This document shows, piece after piece, positions 9,790 through 18,003 of a DNA stretch of 64,000 nucleotides. The DNA is from Candidatus Pantoea deserta (GTDB taxonomy: Bacteria > Pseudomonadota > Gammaproteobacteria > Enterobacterales > Enterobacteriaceae). The translations under genes were made by a program, and so were the position numbers. Location of the stretch: NCBI RefSeq assembly GCF_003813865.1, contig NZ_RMVG01000011.1, positions 1-64,000 of the forward strand. Reading direction: 5' to 3'. Below the pieces are notes generated by a model. The model was not told where the DNA came from, ran no database searches, and worked only from the letters and a program-made list of their open reading frames with translations. Each line of letters opens with the position of its first letter. Position 1 is the stretch's first letter.

Positions 9790-10302
9790 TCAGGATGGCG
9801 AATAGTCGCCGGGTTTTAACAGGCTTTTGCAGCGGACGCAGCGATATTCGCTTTCGCCGCGCAGCACGCGGTTATGACGCCGGACGGTAAGATGATGCTG
9901 CTGACAGCCGCAGCGGTAGGGAAAGGTTTTCGCGCGCACCGAGGCGATCTCAAACTTATGGGTGCGGCGGGCGGGCACGCCAAGCACCTCCTGCATCATC
10001 CATTTCCACTCTTTGCCGTGCGGCGGCACGCGGCCAAACACTTTCCACACCAGCAGGTGCGCCAGCTCATGCGGCACCACTTCATCGACAAACGCCTGCT
10101 GGTTTTCCATCAGCAGAACCGGATTGAGGCGAATTTCCCACTTCTCCATCCAGGCGGTGCCTGCCGCCGTGCCGCGCTGCTGGTAAACCAGCGCCGGTTC
10201 GGCAAAGGGGCGCTCCAGCCTGTCGCTGGCAAGCTGAAGAAAGTGACGCAGCGAGCGCATAACGGCTTGCTGTACGGCGACAGGAAGGCGGGGTGTTTTC
10301 AT
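9790..10302 (-). CDS. sprT: SprT family zinc metalloprotease-like protein
   Basis: 170 residues from the MKTPRLP start, which matches the family; the frame is open 12 codons upstream but without support. The HELAHLL zinc-binding motif lies near residue 70, and a C-terminal zinc ribbon has paired cysteines (YRCGC ... YRCVRC). The domain is related to eukaryotic Spartan protease; the bacterial role is unclear. It sits between endA and galP as in E. coli. Confidence 0.93.
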   Translation of the reverse strand: MKTPRLPVAVQQAVMRSLRHFLQLASDRLERPFAEPALVYQQRGTAAGTAWMEKWEIRLNPVLLMENQQAFVDEVVPHELAHLLVWKVFGRVPPHGKEWKWMMQEVLGVPARRTHKFEIASVRAKTFPYRCGCQQHHLTVRRHNRVLRGESEYRCVRCKSLLKPGDYSPS

Positions 10303-10340
10303 GCCGGAAAGGATAAGCGGCGAAGGAAAGGAACTCAACC

Positions 10341-10369
10341 AAATAAAAAGGCGGGCTTTAAAGCCCGCC
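10341..10369 (-). terminator. Terminator downstream of galP
   Basis: A self-complementary GGCGGGCTTT/AAAGCCCGCC stem is followed on the minus strand by CTTTTTATTT. It lies about 138 bases after the galP stop, so the transcript has a long 3' untranslated tail, and just upstream of sprT. The bases between it and galP contain no gene. Confidence 0.8.
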
Positions 10370-10506
10370 AGAGAGTTCGCGATGTGCTGATGTGGGTGAC
10401 AAGGAGCGAGCGCAAAACGTCATCCCTGTCCGCTCGTCCCGCGCGCGGGACGCGTTGCGCCTGTCCATGTCACCGGGTTGCAGGCATCCGTGCCTGCTGC
10501 GGCTGG

Positions 10507-11904
10507 TTAGTCGTGCGAGCCGATGTCGCGCAGTTTCTTGCCGGACATCAGGTTACGCTCGATATGCTCCAGCGAGACGTTTTTGGTTTCCGGGATCAGC
10601 ATCAGCGTCAGCACAATAAAGAAGACGTTCAGCAGCCCATAGACCCAGAAGGTCGGAGCGTTGCCCAGCGTATTCAGCATGGTGAGGAAGGTTGCGCCGA
10701 CGATCATGTTGGCAATCCAGTTGGTGGCGGTAGAGACCGTGATACCAAAGTCGCGGCCTTTCAGCGGCTGGATTTCCGAACACAGCACCCAAATCAGCGG
10801 ACCGGCGCTCATGGCGAAGCCAATGATAAACATCAGCAGCATCGCGATAGCGAAGTACTGCGCGCCCTGCGAATGGATGCCCATATGCAGCATGGTGCCC
10901 AGCACGCCCATACCGGCGGCCATCACCAGGAAGCCCAGGATCAGCGTCGGCTTACGACCCCAGCGGTCTACCAGGCCGATAGCGATAAAGGTCGCCAGCA
11001 CGTTCACCAGGCCGACAATCACCGTTCCCCACATCTGCTCCGTGGTGTTGGAGAAGCCGGCGATCTCGAAGATTTTCGGCGCGTAGTACATGATGACGTT
11101 CATACCGGTAAACTGCTGCATCACCTGCAACAGCACGCCGAGGAATACCGCGCGGCGGAAGTTGCCGTTGCTCTGGAACAGCTGCCAGCCGGACTGTTTG
11201 ATCTTCAGGCTTTCGCGGATCTCTTCCAGCTCGCGTTTCGCCTGCTCGCTGGTATCGCGCAGACGATCGAGCACGCGCTGGGCATCGCGGAAATCCCCTT
11301 TCGCCGCCAGCCAGCGCGGACTGTTAGGCAGGAAGACCACCCCAACCAGCAGCAGCACGGCCGGAATGGTGATAATACCCAGCATCCAGCGCCAGTCGCC
11401 TGATGCGCTGAACGCGGTATCAGAAAGATAGGCGCCGAGAATACCAATGGTAATCATCAGCTGATAAAGCGAAATCATACTGCCGCGAATTTTTTCCGGC
11501 GCGATTTCAGACAGGTAGAGCGGGGCGGTATAGGACGCCACGCCGACGGCCAGGCCCAGCACCACGCGCGCGACGATCAGCATGTCCGGGTTCGGCGCCA
11601 TCGCGGACCAGAGCGAACCGATGACGAACAGGATAGCGCCGGCCATCAGGCTCTTCTTACGGCCCAGATGCGACGACATCCAGCCGGAGCCAATCGCGCC
11701 CACGGCCGCGCCAAACATCATCGAGCTGACGATCCACTCCTGCTGATGCGCCGTTACGTTAAAATCTTTGGCGATAAACGGCAGCGCGCCTGCAATCACG
11801 CCGATATCCAGTCCAAATAACAGGCCTGCAAGGGCCGCAAGAAAGCAGACAAAATAGGTCATCGCCTTGTTTGACGTTCTGCTTTTATGAGTGTTGCCAG
11901 GCAT
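10507..11904 (-). CDS. galP: Galactose:H+ symporter GalP
   Basis: 465 residues, a 12-helix major facilitator of the sugar porter family, nearly the same length as E. coli GalP. Motifs seen are [17 protein letters not shown] in helix 1, LGRKKS after helix 2, PNSPRW at the end of helix 6, DRWGRKP after helix 8 and PETK at the C-terminal end. It imports galactose and glucose with protons across the inner membrane. The chosen start (MPGNTHK) follows a GGAGG ribosome site, and a further in-frame ATG upstream is less supported. Two GalR/GalS-type operators lie upstream, in line with galactose induction. Confidence 0.95.
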   Translation of the reverse strand: MPGNTHKSRTSNKAMTYFVCFLAALAGLLFGLDIGVIAGALPFIAKDFNVTAHQQEWIVSSMMFGAAVGAIGSGWMSSHLGRKKSLMAGAILFVIGSLWSAMAPNPDMLIVARVVLGLAVGVASYTAPLYLSEIAPEKIRGSMISLYQLMITIGILGAYLSDTAFSASGDWRWMLGIITIPAVLLLVGVVFLPNSPRWLAAKGDFRDAQRVLDRLRDTSEQAKRELEEIRESLKIKQSGWQLFQSNGNFRRAVFLGVLLQVMQQFTGMNVIMYYAPKIFEIAGFSNTTEQMWGTVIVGLVNVLATFIAIGLVDRWGRKPTLILGFLVMAAGMGVLGTMLHMGIHSQGAQYFAIAMLLMFIIGFAMSAGPLIWVLCSEIQPLKGRDFGITVSTATNWIANMIVGATFLTMLNTLGNAPTFWVYGLLNVFFIVLTLMLIPETKNVSLEHIERNLMSGKKLRDIGSHD

Positions 11905-11985
11905 TTTGCCTCCGAGTTCATCCATCATTGTTGTTATCAATGTTAAGAAACCTTATCGGGGGAAAAAGTGAAGGCGATCACGCTA

Positions 11986-12001
11986 ATGTAATCGCTTACA
12001 C
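11986..12001 (-). promoter_or_regulatory. GalR/GalS-type operator upstream of galP (proximal)
   Basis: The minus strand reads GTGTAAGCGATTACAT, which fits the known GalR/GalS consensus GTGKAANCGNTTNCAC at all but the last base. It lies about 80 bases upstream of the galP start, in promoter range. The 430-base galP-metK gap holds this site, the distal site and otherwise no gene. Confidence 0.75.
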
Positions 12002-12188
12002 ACGCTGAAACCCTGAAATTCAGCATTTTCAGCCCGAAAAAGTTAAATAACCAGTAAGGTATAGCACCTGTTAAGTTTCTGACATGGCGTCAATTATCGG
12101 CTATCAGAGGACGCTGAAAATAACGCATTTTCAGTGGAATAACCACGGCGGTTAAATCCTAAATAGCAGAAAAATAAAGCGTTTCAAT

Positions 12189-12204
12189 TTGTAATCGGTA
12201 ACAC
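12189..12204 (-). promoter_or_regulatory. GalR/GalS-type operator upstream of galP (distal)
   Basis: The minus strand reads GTGTTACCGATTACAA, with two departures from the GalR consensus. It is 203 bases from the proximal site. A pair of operators at this separation could support DNA looping as in the gal operon, but looping is inference. Confidence 0.5.
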
Positions 12205-12300
12205 GCTTCCCATTGACGGGCCACAGAAGTGTAGTTGAGAAAAGAAAAAGTGCTGGAGAGGGGGCAAGAGGGAGCGGCAGAGGGGCAAAAACAGAGGCTA

Positions 12301-12316
12301 TTCCCCGGATGGGGAA
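12301..12316 (-). terminator. Weak terminator-like hairpin after metK
   Basis: TTCCCC/GGGGAA with a 4-base loop lies about 20 bases after the metK stop. On the minus strand a TTTTT run comes about ten bases later, so the fit to a classical terminator is only partial. Confidence 0.4.
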
Positions 12317-12334
12317 CAGCACAATGTGATCAAT

Positions 12335-13486
12335 TTACAGACCGGCAGCTTCGCGCAGCTGAGCAGCCTTGTCGGTTTTTTCCCACGGGAAGTGTTCACG
12401 ACCAAAGTGACCATAGGCAGCCGTCTCTTTATAGATCGGCTGGAGCAGATCCAGCATCTGGATCAGGCCGTAAGGACGCAGGTCAAAGAACTCGCGAACC
12501 AGCAGCGTCAGCTGCTCGGTGGCGATTTTCTCGGTGCCGAAGGTTTCCACCATGATAGAGGTTGGCTCCGCCACGCCAATGGCGTAGGAGACCTGAATCT
12601 CACAGCGGTCAGCCAGGCCAGCGGCGACGATATTTTTCGCCACATAGCGCGCGGCGTAGGCGGCGGAACGGTCAACTTTTGACGGATCCTTACCAGAGAA
12701 GGCGCCGCCGCCGTGACGCGCCATGCCGCCGTAGGTATCAACGATAATTTTACGTCCGGTCAGGCCGCAGTCGCCCATCGGGCCGCCGATTACGAAACGA
12801 CCTGTCGGATTGATATGGTATTTGGTGCTGGCGTTGATCCACTCGGTGGGCAGCACCGGCTTGATGATCTCTTCCATAACCGCTTCGCGCAGCGTGGCCT
12901 GGTCGATCTCTTCCGCGTGCTGAGTCGACAGCACTACCGCGTCGATGCCGACGATTTTGCCGCTGTCATACTGGAAAGTGATCTGGCTTTTCGCGTCCGG
13001 GCGCAGCCACGGCAGCGTGCCGTTTTTACGCACTTCTGCCTGACGCTGTACCAGACGGTGCGCATAGGTGACCGGCGCAGGCATCAGTACATCGGTTTCG
13101 TTGGTGGCGTAACCAAACATCAGGCCCTGGTCGCCTGCGCCCTGCTCCAGCGGGTCGGTACGGTCAACGCCCTGGTTGATGTCAGGAGACTGCTTGCCGA
13201 TGGCACTCAGAACGGCGCAAGAATTGGCGTCAAAGCCCATATCGGAATGGACATAACCGATTTCACGTACGGTATTACGGGTGATCTCTTCAATATCGAC
13301 CCATGCGCTGGTGGTGATCTCACCGCCGACCAGCACCATACCGGTTTTTACGTAGGTTTCGCAGGCCACTCGCGCTTTGGGATCCTGTTCCAGGATAGCG
13401 TCCAGCACGGCGTCAGAAATCTGGTCGGCGATTTTATCAGGATGTCCTTCTGATACGGACTCGGACGTAAAAAGGTGTTTAGCCAT
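12335..13486 (-). CDS. metK: S-adenosylmethionine synthase MetK
   Basis: 383 residues, the usual length. It makes S-adenosylmethionine from methionine and ATP. Clear family motifs are [10 protein letters not shown] near residue 12, GAGDQG near 117 and [16 protein letters not shown] near 255 (phosphate-binding loop). The frame is open for another 53 codons upstream, but that part covers the promoter and met boxes and has no family similarity. The ATG at 13486 after a TAAGGTAAAG site is the real start. Expression is probably repressed by MetJ with SAM through the upstream met boxes. SAM feeds polyamine synthesis, and speA lies divergently next door. Confidence 0.97.
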   Translation of the reverse strand: MAKHLFTSESVSEGHPDKIADQISDAVLDAILEQDPKARVACETYVKTGMVLVGGEITTSAWVDIEEITRNTVREIGYVHSDMGFDANSCAVLSAIGKQSPDINQGVDRTDPLEQGAGDQGLMFGYATNETDVLMPAPVTYAHRLVQRQAEVRKNGTLPWLRPDAKSQITFQYDSGKIVGIDAVVLSTQHAEEIDQATLREAVMEEIIKPVLPTEWINASTKYHINPTGRFVIGGPMGDCGLTGRKIIVDTYGGMARHGGGAFSGKDPSKVDRSAAYAARYVAKNIVAAGLADRCEIQVSYAIGVAEPTSIMVETFGTEKIATEQLTLLVREFFDLRPYGLIQMLDLLQPIYKETAAYGHFGREHFPWEKTDKAAQLREAAGL

Positions 13487-13631
13487 TCTGTTCTTTACCT
13501 TACAAATGGTTTGAATTCGACTGCATAGCGTAAGTGAGGTAATCCTACTTGACGCCCCTTCAGGCAAAGCCGCGAGCAGTTTAAGAAGTGTCAGTAAGCC
13601 AGGCTCGATCCGCCTGGATGTTAACCAGTTT

Positions 13632-13655
13632 AGATGGAAAACCATCTGGACGGCT
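13632..13655 (-). promoter_or_regulatory. Tandem met boxes (probable MetJ operator) of metK
   Basis: The minus strand shows three adjacent octamers, AGCCGTCC, AGATGGTT and TTCCATCT, which approach the known AGACGTCT met-box repeat (about 6, 5 and 4 matches of 8). They lie about 150 bases upstream of the metK start. MetJ control of metK is known in E. coli; the exact site here is inferred. Confidence 0.5.
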
Positions 13656-13891
13656 ATTTTAGGTTAAGGGATAAACGAAATGCCAGCCCTTTTTCTGTTT
13701 CCGCATTTTTCGGAAAAGCGGCGGCGGACAAAAAATCGTGACGCGAAACGGCGGCGCGCCAGCGAAACGCTTTGCATTTTTGCCCGCCGGACGGTATAAA
13801 ACGCGGCGGCTGCCAGGGGCAGCCATCAGGATGACGCCGCTGTGCGTAGCCACTGTCAGAGTGCTGCTCTGGCATTCACCCAGTTTGTTTC

Positions 13892-13918
13892 CACATGCGA
13901 AAACATGTGTGGAGGTGA
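13892..13918 (+). promoter_or_regulatory. Hairpin abutting a consensus Shine-Dalgarno
   Basis: CACATG/CATGTG with a 6-base CGAAAA loop (13892-13909) is directly followed by GGAGGTGA (13911-13918), an almost perfect complement of the 16S rRNA 3' end. The site serves the 43-codon frame starting at 13927. The close placement suggests structured control of initiation, but no riboswitch class is recognised. Confidence 0.5.
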
Positions 13919-13926
13919 CAGAAGTA

Positions 13927-14058
13927 ATGAACCACGCTCTTCTTCCTTGCGGTTCTCTGCGCTCTGGCGGCGCGCTGGCGTTCTCCTTTCCTGCCTTACC
14001 TCTGCTTTACCGACGCGTCGCGCCCTGCGGTCATTATCCCGACACGCGCGCCGGTTAA
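13927..14058 (+). CDS. Small ORF (43 codons) in the metK-speA gap
   Basis: An ATG eight bases after a GGAGGTGA ribosome site opens a 43-residue frame (starts MNHALLPCGS, ends YPDTRAG). The composition is rich in Leu, Arg, Gly, Pro and Ala, with two cysteines and no clear signal peptide or membrane helix. I do not recognise a family. It reads toward speA, whose start is 240 bases further on, so it could be a leader peptide or an independent small protein. The strong ribosome site is the main evidence that it is translated. Upstream in-frame codons exist to 13738 but lack a start context. Confidence 0.5.
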   Translation: MNHALLPCGSLRSGGALAFSFPALPLLYRRVAPCGHYPDTRAG

Positions 14059-14217
14059 TCTGTTCTTCTTTTATTTACTTGCGCTGGCGATGGCTCGTCA
14101 GTGAACGTCGTGATGCATTCGGGGTCCACTTACACGTAACTGGCCTGGGTGTTTTACACTTAGTTTTATGCTTTTTCTTCCTGACCTCGCCGTCAGGCAG
14201 ACGGGACAAAGCGTTTT

Positions 14218-14304
14218 ATGTGGCAACTCATTAACAGACAGGGCGCGTCAAAACCGCATAACTGTTTCACATTCCAACAGAAATTCGAGGTTCGTGATGT
14301 CTGA
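14218..14304 (+). CDS. Micro-ORF (28 codons) overlapping the speA start, YqgB-like ending
   Basis: A 28-codon frame (MWQLINRQG ... EVRDV) ends with a TGA eight bases inside speA, in another reading frame, so its ribosomes would stop on the speA start. E. coli carries the small protein YqgB just before speA; from memory its C-terminus contains NCFTLNK, and this frame reads HNCFTFQQK in the same place. This may be a reduced or diverged yqgB. The ribosome site is weak (GACGGGACAAAG, far from the ATG). Translation is uncertain. Confidence 0.35.
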   Translation: MWQLINRQGASKPHNCFTFQQKFEVRDV

Positions 14305-16273
14305 CGACATGAAGACTATCAAGGGTTCGTCAGCTGGCGAACAGGGTGTGCTCCGCTCGATGCAGGAGGTTGCAATGAACGATCGGGATGCCAGCAAAAT
14401 GCTGCGTACCTATAACGTTGCCTGGTGGGGCAATAACTACTATGACGTCAATGAACTGGGCCACGTCAGCGTCTGTCCGAACCCGGATAAACCCGCGCTG
14501 CGCGTCGATTTAGCGAAACTGGTCAAAGAGCGCGAAGCTCAGGGGCAGCGCCTGCCTGCGCTGTTCTGCTTCCCGCAGATTCTGCAACACCGCCTGCGTT
14601 CCATTAACGCGGCGTTCAAACGCGCGCGCGAATCCTATGGCTACCGCGGCGACTACTTCCTGGTCTATCCCATTAAGGTTAACCAGCATAAGCGCGTGAT
14701 TGAGTCGCTGGTTAACTCCGGCGAGCCGCTGGGGCTGGAAGCGGGATCGAAAGCGGAGCTGATGGCCGTGCTGGCGCATGCCGGTAAGACCCGTACGGTG
14801 ATCGTCTGTAACGGCTACAAAGACCGCGAATATATCCGTCTGGCGCTGATTGGCGAGAAACTGGGACACAAAGTCTATCTGGTCATTGAGAAGATGACCG
14901 AGGTGCGCCTGGTGCTGGAAGAGGCCGAGCGCCTTAACGTGATCCCGCGCCTTGGCATCCGCGCGCGTCTGGCGTCGCAAGGCTCCGGCAAATGGCAGTC
15001 GAGCGGCGGCGAAAAATCTAAATTCGGTCTGGCGGCGTCGCAGGTATTGCAGCTGGTGGAAATCATGCGCAGCGCGGGCCGCCTCGACAGTTTGCAACTG
15101 CTGCACTTCCACCTCGGCTCACAGATGGCGAACATTCGCGACATCGCCACCGGCGTGCGCGAGTCGGCGCGTTTCTACGTTGAGCTGGCGAAGCTGGGCG
15201 TCAATATTAAATGCTTCGACGTGGGCGGCGGTCTGGGGGTAGATTATGAGGGCACGCGTTCGCAGTCGGACTGCTCTGTTAACTACGGCCTGAATGAATA
15301 CGCCAACAACGTTATCTGGGCGATTGGCGATGCCTGTGAAGAGCATGGCCTTGACCATCCGACGGTTATCACCGAATCGGGCCGTGCCGTAACCGCGCAC
15401 CACACCGTGCTGGTCTCCAATATCATCGGCGTCGAGCGTAACGAGTTCATCACGCCGCAGGCTCCGCAGGAAGAGGCCCCGCGCCCGATTCTCAGCATGT
15501 GGGAAACCTGGCAGGAGATGCACGAGCCTGACGTGCGCCGCTCGCTGCGCGAATGGCTGCACGACAGCCAGATGGATCTGCACGACATTCATACCGGCTA
15601 TGCGTCTGGCACCTACGACCTGTCGCAGCGCGCCTGGGCGGAGCAGCTCTACCTCAGCATTTGCCACTATATTCAGCAGCATCTTGATCCGAGCAACCGC
15701 GCGCACCGTCCGATCATTGACGAGCTACAGGAGCGCATGGCGGACAAGATGTACGTCAACTTCTCGCTGTTCCAGTCTATGCCGGACGCCTGGGGTATCG
15801 ACCAGCTGTTCCCGGTGCTGCCGCTGGAAGGGCTGCACAAGAAGCCGGAGCGCCGCGCGGTACTGCTGGATATTACCTGTGATTCCGACGGCACCATCGA
15901 TCACTATGTTGACGGCGACGGGATTGCGACCACCATGCCGATGCCGGAATACGATCCTGAAAACCCGCCTATGCTCGGCTTCTTTATGGTGGGCGCCTAT
16001 CAGGAGATCCTCGGCAATATGCACAACCTGTTCGGCGATACCGAGGCGGTCAATGTTTATGCGCGTGAAGATGGGACGGTTGATGTTGAACTGTCGGACG
16101 AAGGCGATACCGTTGCCGATATGCTGGAGTATGTGCAGCTTAATCCAGACGAGCTGATGACGCTGTTCCGCAATCAGGTAAAAGAAACCGACCTTGATGA
16201 TGAGCTGCGCGCGCAGTTCCTGGAAGAGTTTGAAAGCGGCCTGTACGGCTACACCTATCTCGAAGACGAGTAA
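14297..16273 (+). CDS. speA: Biosynthetic arginine decarboxylase SpeA
   Basis: 658 residues, exactly the enteric length. It decarboxylates arginine to agmatine, the first step of the agmatine route to putrescine, with PLP and Mg. It is a fold-III (alanine racemase-like) decarboxylase: the PLP lysine lies in YPIKVNQH near residue 127, HFHLGSQ and [10 protein letters not shown] line the cofactor site, and the catalytic C-terminal segment ITCDSDG is present. The start MSDDMK follows a GAGG site and matches homologues. The frame is open 43 codons upstream without support. Agmatinase speB, normally next to it, is found 22.6 kb downstream, beyond the adhesin block. Confidence 0.97.
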   Translation: MSDDMKTIKGSSAGEQGVLRSMQEVAMNDRDASKMLRTYNVAWWGNNYYDVNELGHVSVCPNPDKPALRVDLAKLVKEREAQGQRLPALFCFPQILQHRLRSINAAFKRARESYGYRGDYFLVYPIKVNQHKRVIESLVNSGEPLGLEAGSKAELMAVLAHAGKTRTVIVCNGYKDREYIRLALIGEKLGHKVYLVIEKMTEVRLVLEEAERLNVIPRLGIRARLASQGSGKWQSSGGEKSKFGLAASQVLQLVEIMRSAGRLDSLQLLHFHLGSQMANIRDIATGVRESARFYVELAKLGVNIKCFDVGGGLGVDYEGTRSQSDCSVNYGLNEYANNVIWAIGDACEEHGLDHPTVITESGRAVTAHHTVLVSNIIGVERNEFITPQAPQEEAPRPILSMWETWQEMHEPDVRRSLREWLHDSQMDLHDIHTGYASGTYDLSQRAWAEQLYLSICHYIQQHLDPSNRAHRPIIDELQERMADKMYVNFSLFQSMPDAWGIDQLFPVLPLEGLHKKPERRAVLLDITCDSDGTIDHYVDGDGIATTMPMPEYDPENPPMLGFFMVGAYQEILGNMHNLFGDTEAVNVYAREDGTVDVELSDEGDTVADMLEYVQLNPDELMTLFRNQVKETDLDDELRAQFLEEFESGLYGYTYLEDE

Positions 16274-16284
16274 CACCTCCTCTC

Positions 16285-16314
16285 TGAGCTGAGTCTCCTC
16301 TGAGGCTCAGCTCA
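16285..16314 (+). terminator. Inverted repeat after speA
   Basis: TGAGCTGAG and CTCAGCTCA (9-bp perfect stem, 12-base loop) begin 11 bases after the speA stop. A T-rich tract (16325-16356) follows only after about 10 bases, so it is a likely but not classical terminator or a 3'-end stabilising hairpin. Confidence 0.5.
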
Positions 16315-16989
16315 CACCGCGCCTGCCTTTTATACCTTTCTTTTCTTTTTTTATTGGTTATGTGATCTGACGCACGTTTCAGATGCTGTTAACAGTCTGA
16401 AACAGCTCACTGTTTCCCAGGCATCATGCTGTCGCCAAATTTTTGAGAAAAAACGAGACGTTAGTCTGCTCTGATTTTTAGCTGCCGCTTAGATTGTTAA
16501 AGATTCAATGGATTTTCTAATTCAAAAGCCTGCTTATATATAATTTTATCTGAACTTTATTACTAAAGTGAAACTTCCCTTCAGCATGATTTATTTGGGT
16601 TTTTCTGGAAATTATTTGAATGTGAGTTCCTGATGATATTTATCAGGATGGCTGATGTTTTTCATGTTTCATTTGATATTTTATTTATATAAAACAATGA
16701 AGTATATGAAATTCATTTCGTCAAGGTCTGTATTGCAATAAATTTATAGAATGTTTTGTGATTTTTGTTGCCTGAAAATTCGCGCTAAATCTGCGTATTG
16801 ATTGCTTTTTCCTATTGATAATTCTTAGTGGTTTGGCTTAAATCTATTTTTCAAAGTGTAAGTTGTACGTTAGCATCTGGTTAAGGCGTTAAGAATGCTC
16901 TATGTTTTCTTAACTTTTTACATAAATTTTCCTGACATTTCCGTTGCTAATCTTCGGTAGCTGACTTTTCGGGTGGATCAGGTAGCAGA
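16315..16989. other. AT-rich gap between speA and the EAL gene
   Basis: About 675 bases without a gene on either strand, far more AT-rich than the flanking genes. It must hold the promoter of the EAL gene and possibly of the biofilm block. Visible structure: a perfect GTTAAGAA/TTCTTAAC inverted repeat (16888-16895 and 16907-16914) followed by TTTTTA, about 75 bases before the EAL start. The composition resembles H-NS-bound regulatory DNA; this is inference. Confidence 0.55.
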
Positions 16990-17766
16990 ATGGGCCGTCA
17001 ACTTAATTTCCATCAGCGCTATGTATTGCTGCTCGAGCCGATCCAGGCCCCTTCAGGGGAAACTATTGCCTGGGAGCTGTTAACCCGCTTTACCCACAGG
17101 GATGGGACTGTCCGCCAGCTGCCAGCGAATGACCCGCATCAGCCGTTTATCGGCATGCTGGCCGCAGAAAAATGGCAGCTATTTCTGCTTCAGCTGGAAC
17201 AGATCGCGGCGCTGTATCAAAACGGCTTCTCCTGCATCACCAGTCTTAATATTGACAGCGATATTATTCACGGCATTTTGAAAAATGAGACCGTGCAGCA
17301 AAAGCTCGACCGCCTGCCTTTTTTACGCCTTGAGATCTCTGCCTTCTTTACCGAGCGCTATCACGCCCGTGACCGTTTGCTGTTGCAAAACCTGGCGGCA
17401 ATGACGCCCGCGCTGCTCTGGCTGGATGACTTTGGCGCAGGCAGCTCGACCTTATCGATGTTGAACAGCGGGATATTTGAATACGTTAAAACAGATAAAA
17501 CCTTTTTCCAGAAATACGGTGAAGCGTATCTCTTCGATACGTTGCTGAATCACCTTAATGAATTATGCCACGGCGTCATTGTTCAGGGCGTCGATACGCC
17601 GATCCAGCGCGCCGCGCTGGCGGGTAAAAAAATCACGGGTATGCAGGGAGACCAGTGGCACAGATGTAACCTGTCTGATTTTACTGAAAGTTTGATCATC
17701 AGCCATTCCGCCAAGCCGCTGAAAACACAGCGCGATACCGCAACACATTACCGCCATTTTTTATGA
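16990..17766 (+). CDS. Degenerate EAL-domain protein (YdiV/RflP-like)
   Basis: 258 residues consisting of one EAL domain without a GGDEF, PAS or membrane part. EAL proteins normally hydrolyse cyclic di-GMP. Canonical positions retained are E29-L-L (for EAL), N87, E115, D146-D147 in LDDFGAG, K167 and Q219-G220. Two acidic residues important in active enzymes are changed: the second Glu of the ITE loop is A118, and the Glu of the AEGVET motif is Q199 (with D202 in place of the second Glu). This suggests loss of hydrolysis with possible ligand or protein binding, as in the FlhDC antagonist YdiV, which it resembles in DGTVR and WQLF...QLE. Lying just upstream of the adhesin on the same strand, it may regulate adhesion or motility. 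Confidence 0.8.
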   Translation: MGRQLNFHQRYVLLLEPIQAPSGETIAWELLTRFTHRDGTVRQLPANDPHQPFIGMLAAEKWQLFLLQLEQIAALYQNGFSCITSLNIDSDIIHGILKNETVQQKLDRLPFLRLEISAFFTERYHARDRLLLQNLAAMTPALLWLDDFGAGSSTLSMLNSGIFEYVKTDKTFFQKYGEAYLFDTLLNHLNELCHGVIVQGVDTPIQRAALAGKKITGMQGDQWHRCNLSDFTESLIISHSAKPLKTQRDTATHYRHFL

Positions 17767-17772
17767 TGTTTA

Positions 17773-17799
17773 GCCTTTGCCAGCAGTAAAGGCAAAGGC
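17773..17799 (+). terminator. Hairpin after the EAL gene
   Basis: GCCTTTGCC/GGCAAAGGC form a 9-bp perfect stem with a 9-base loop, seven bases past the EAL stop. There is no T-run directly after it, so termination would be incomplete and read-through into the adhesin gene is possible. Confidence 0.5.
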
Positions 17800-17911
17800 A
17801 TGCCCACAGGGCTTATTAAAAAAATAAAAGTGATTCCCTCACCAGGATAAAGGCTCAACACGGCTCAGAGCGATTTCATCAAAAAATATGAGATCGACAA
17901 AGAGGGGAGTG

Positions 17912-17930
17912 AATAGCGCCGGGCGCTATT
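17912..17930 (+). promoter_or_regulatory. Hairpin in the adhesin leader
   Basis: AATAGCGC/GCGCTATT with a 3-base loop lies about 75 bases upstream of the adhesin ATG, preceded by an AGAGGGGAG purine run. A further small ATGCC/GGCAT palindrome (17953-17963) lies before the start. The function is unknown; they may structure the leader of the giant mRNA. Confidence 0.35.
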
Positions 17931-18003
17931 TACGAACACACCGGGGTCTCAGGATGCCGGGCATTTTTATGAATATTAATAACCTCAGTGGGATATACAT
18001 AAC

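Noticed and set aside
10392..10619. 75-codon plus-strand frame after galP
   Set aside because: It overlaps the galP 3' end in antisense, is Arg/Ser/Cys-rich and has no supporting signal.
9874..11403. 509-codon plus-strand frame across sprT and galP
   Set aside because: It is antisense to two well-supported conserved genes and its His/Gln/Arg-rich product looks like a shadow translation.
13487..13645. 53-codon N-terminal extension of metK
   Set aside because: It covers the met boxes and promoter, has no homology, and the internal ATG matches the highly conserved MetK start.
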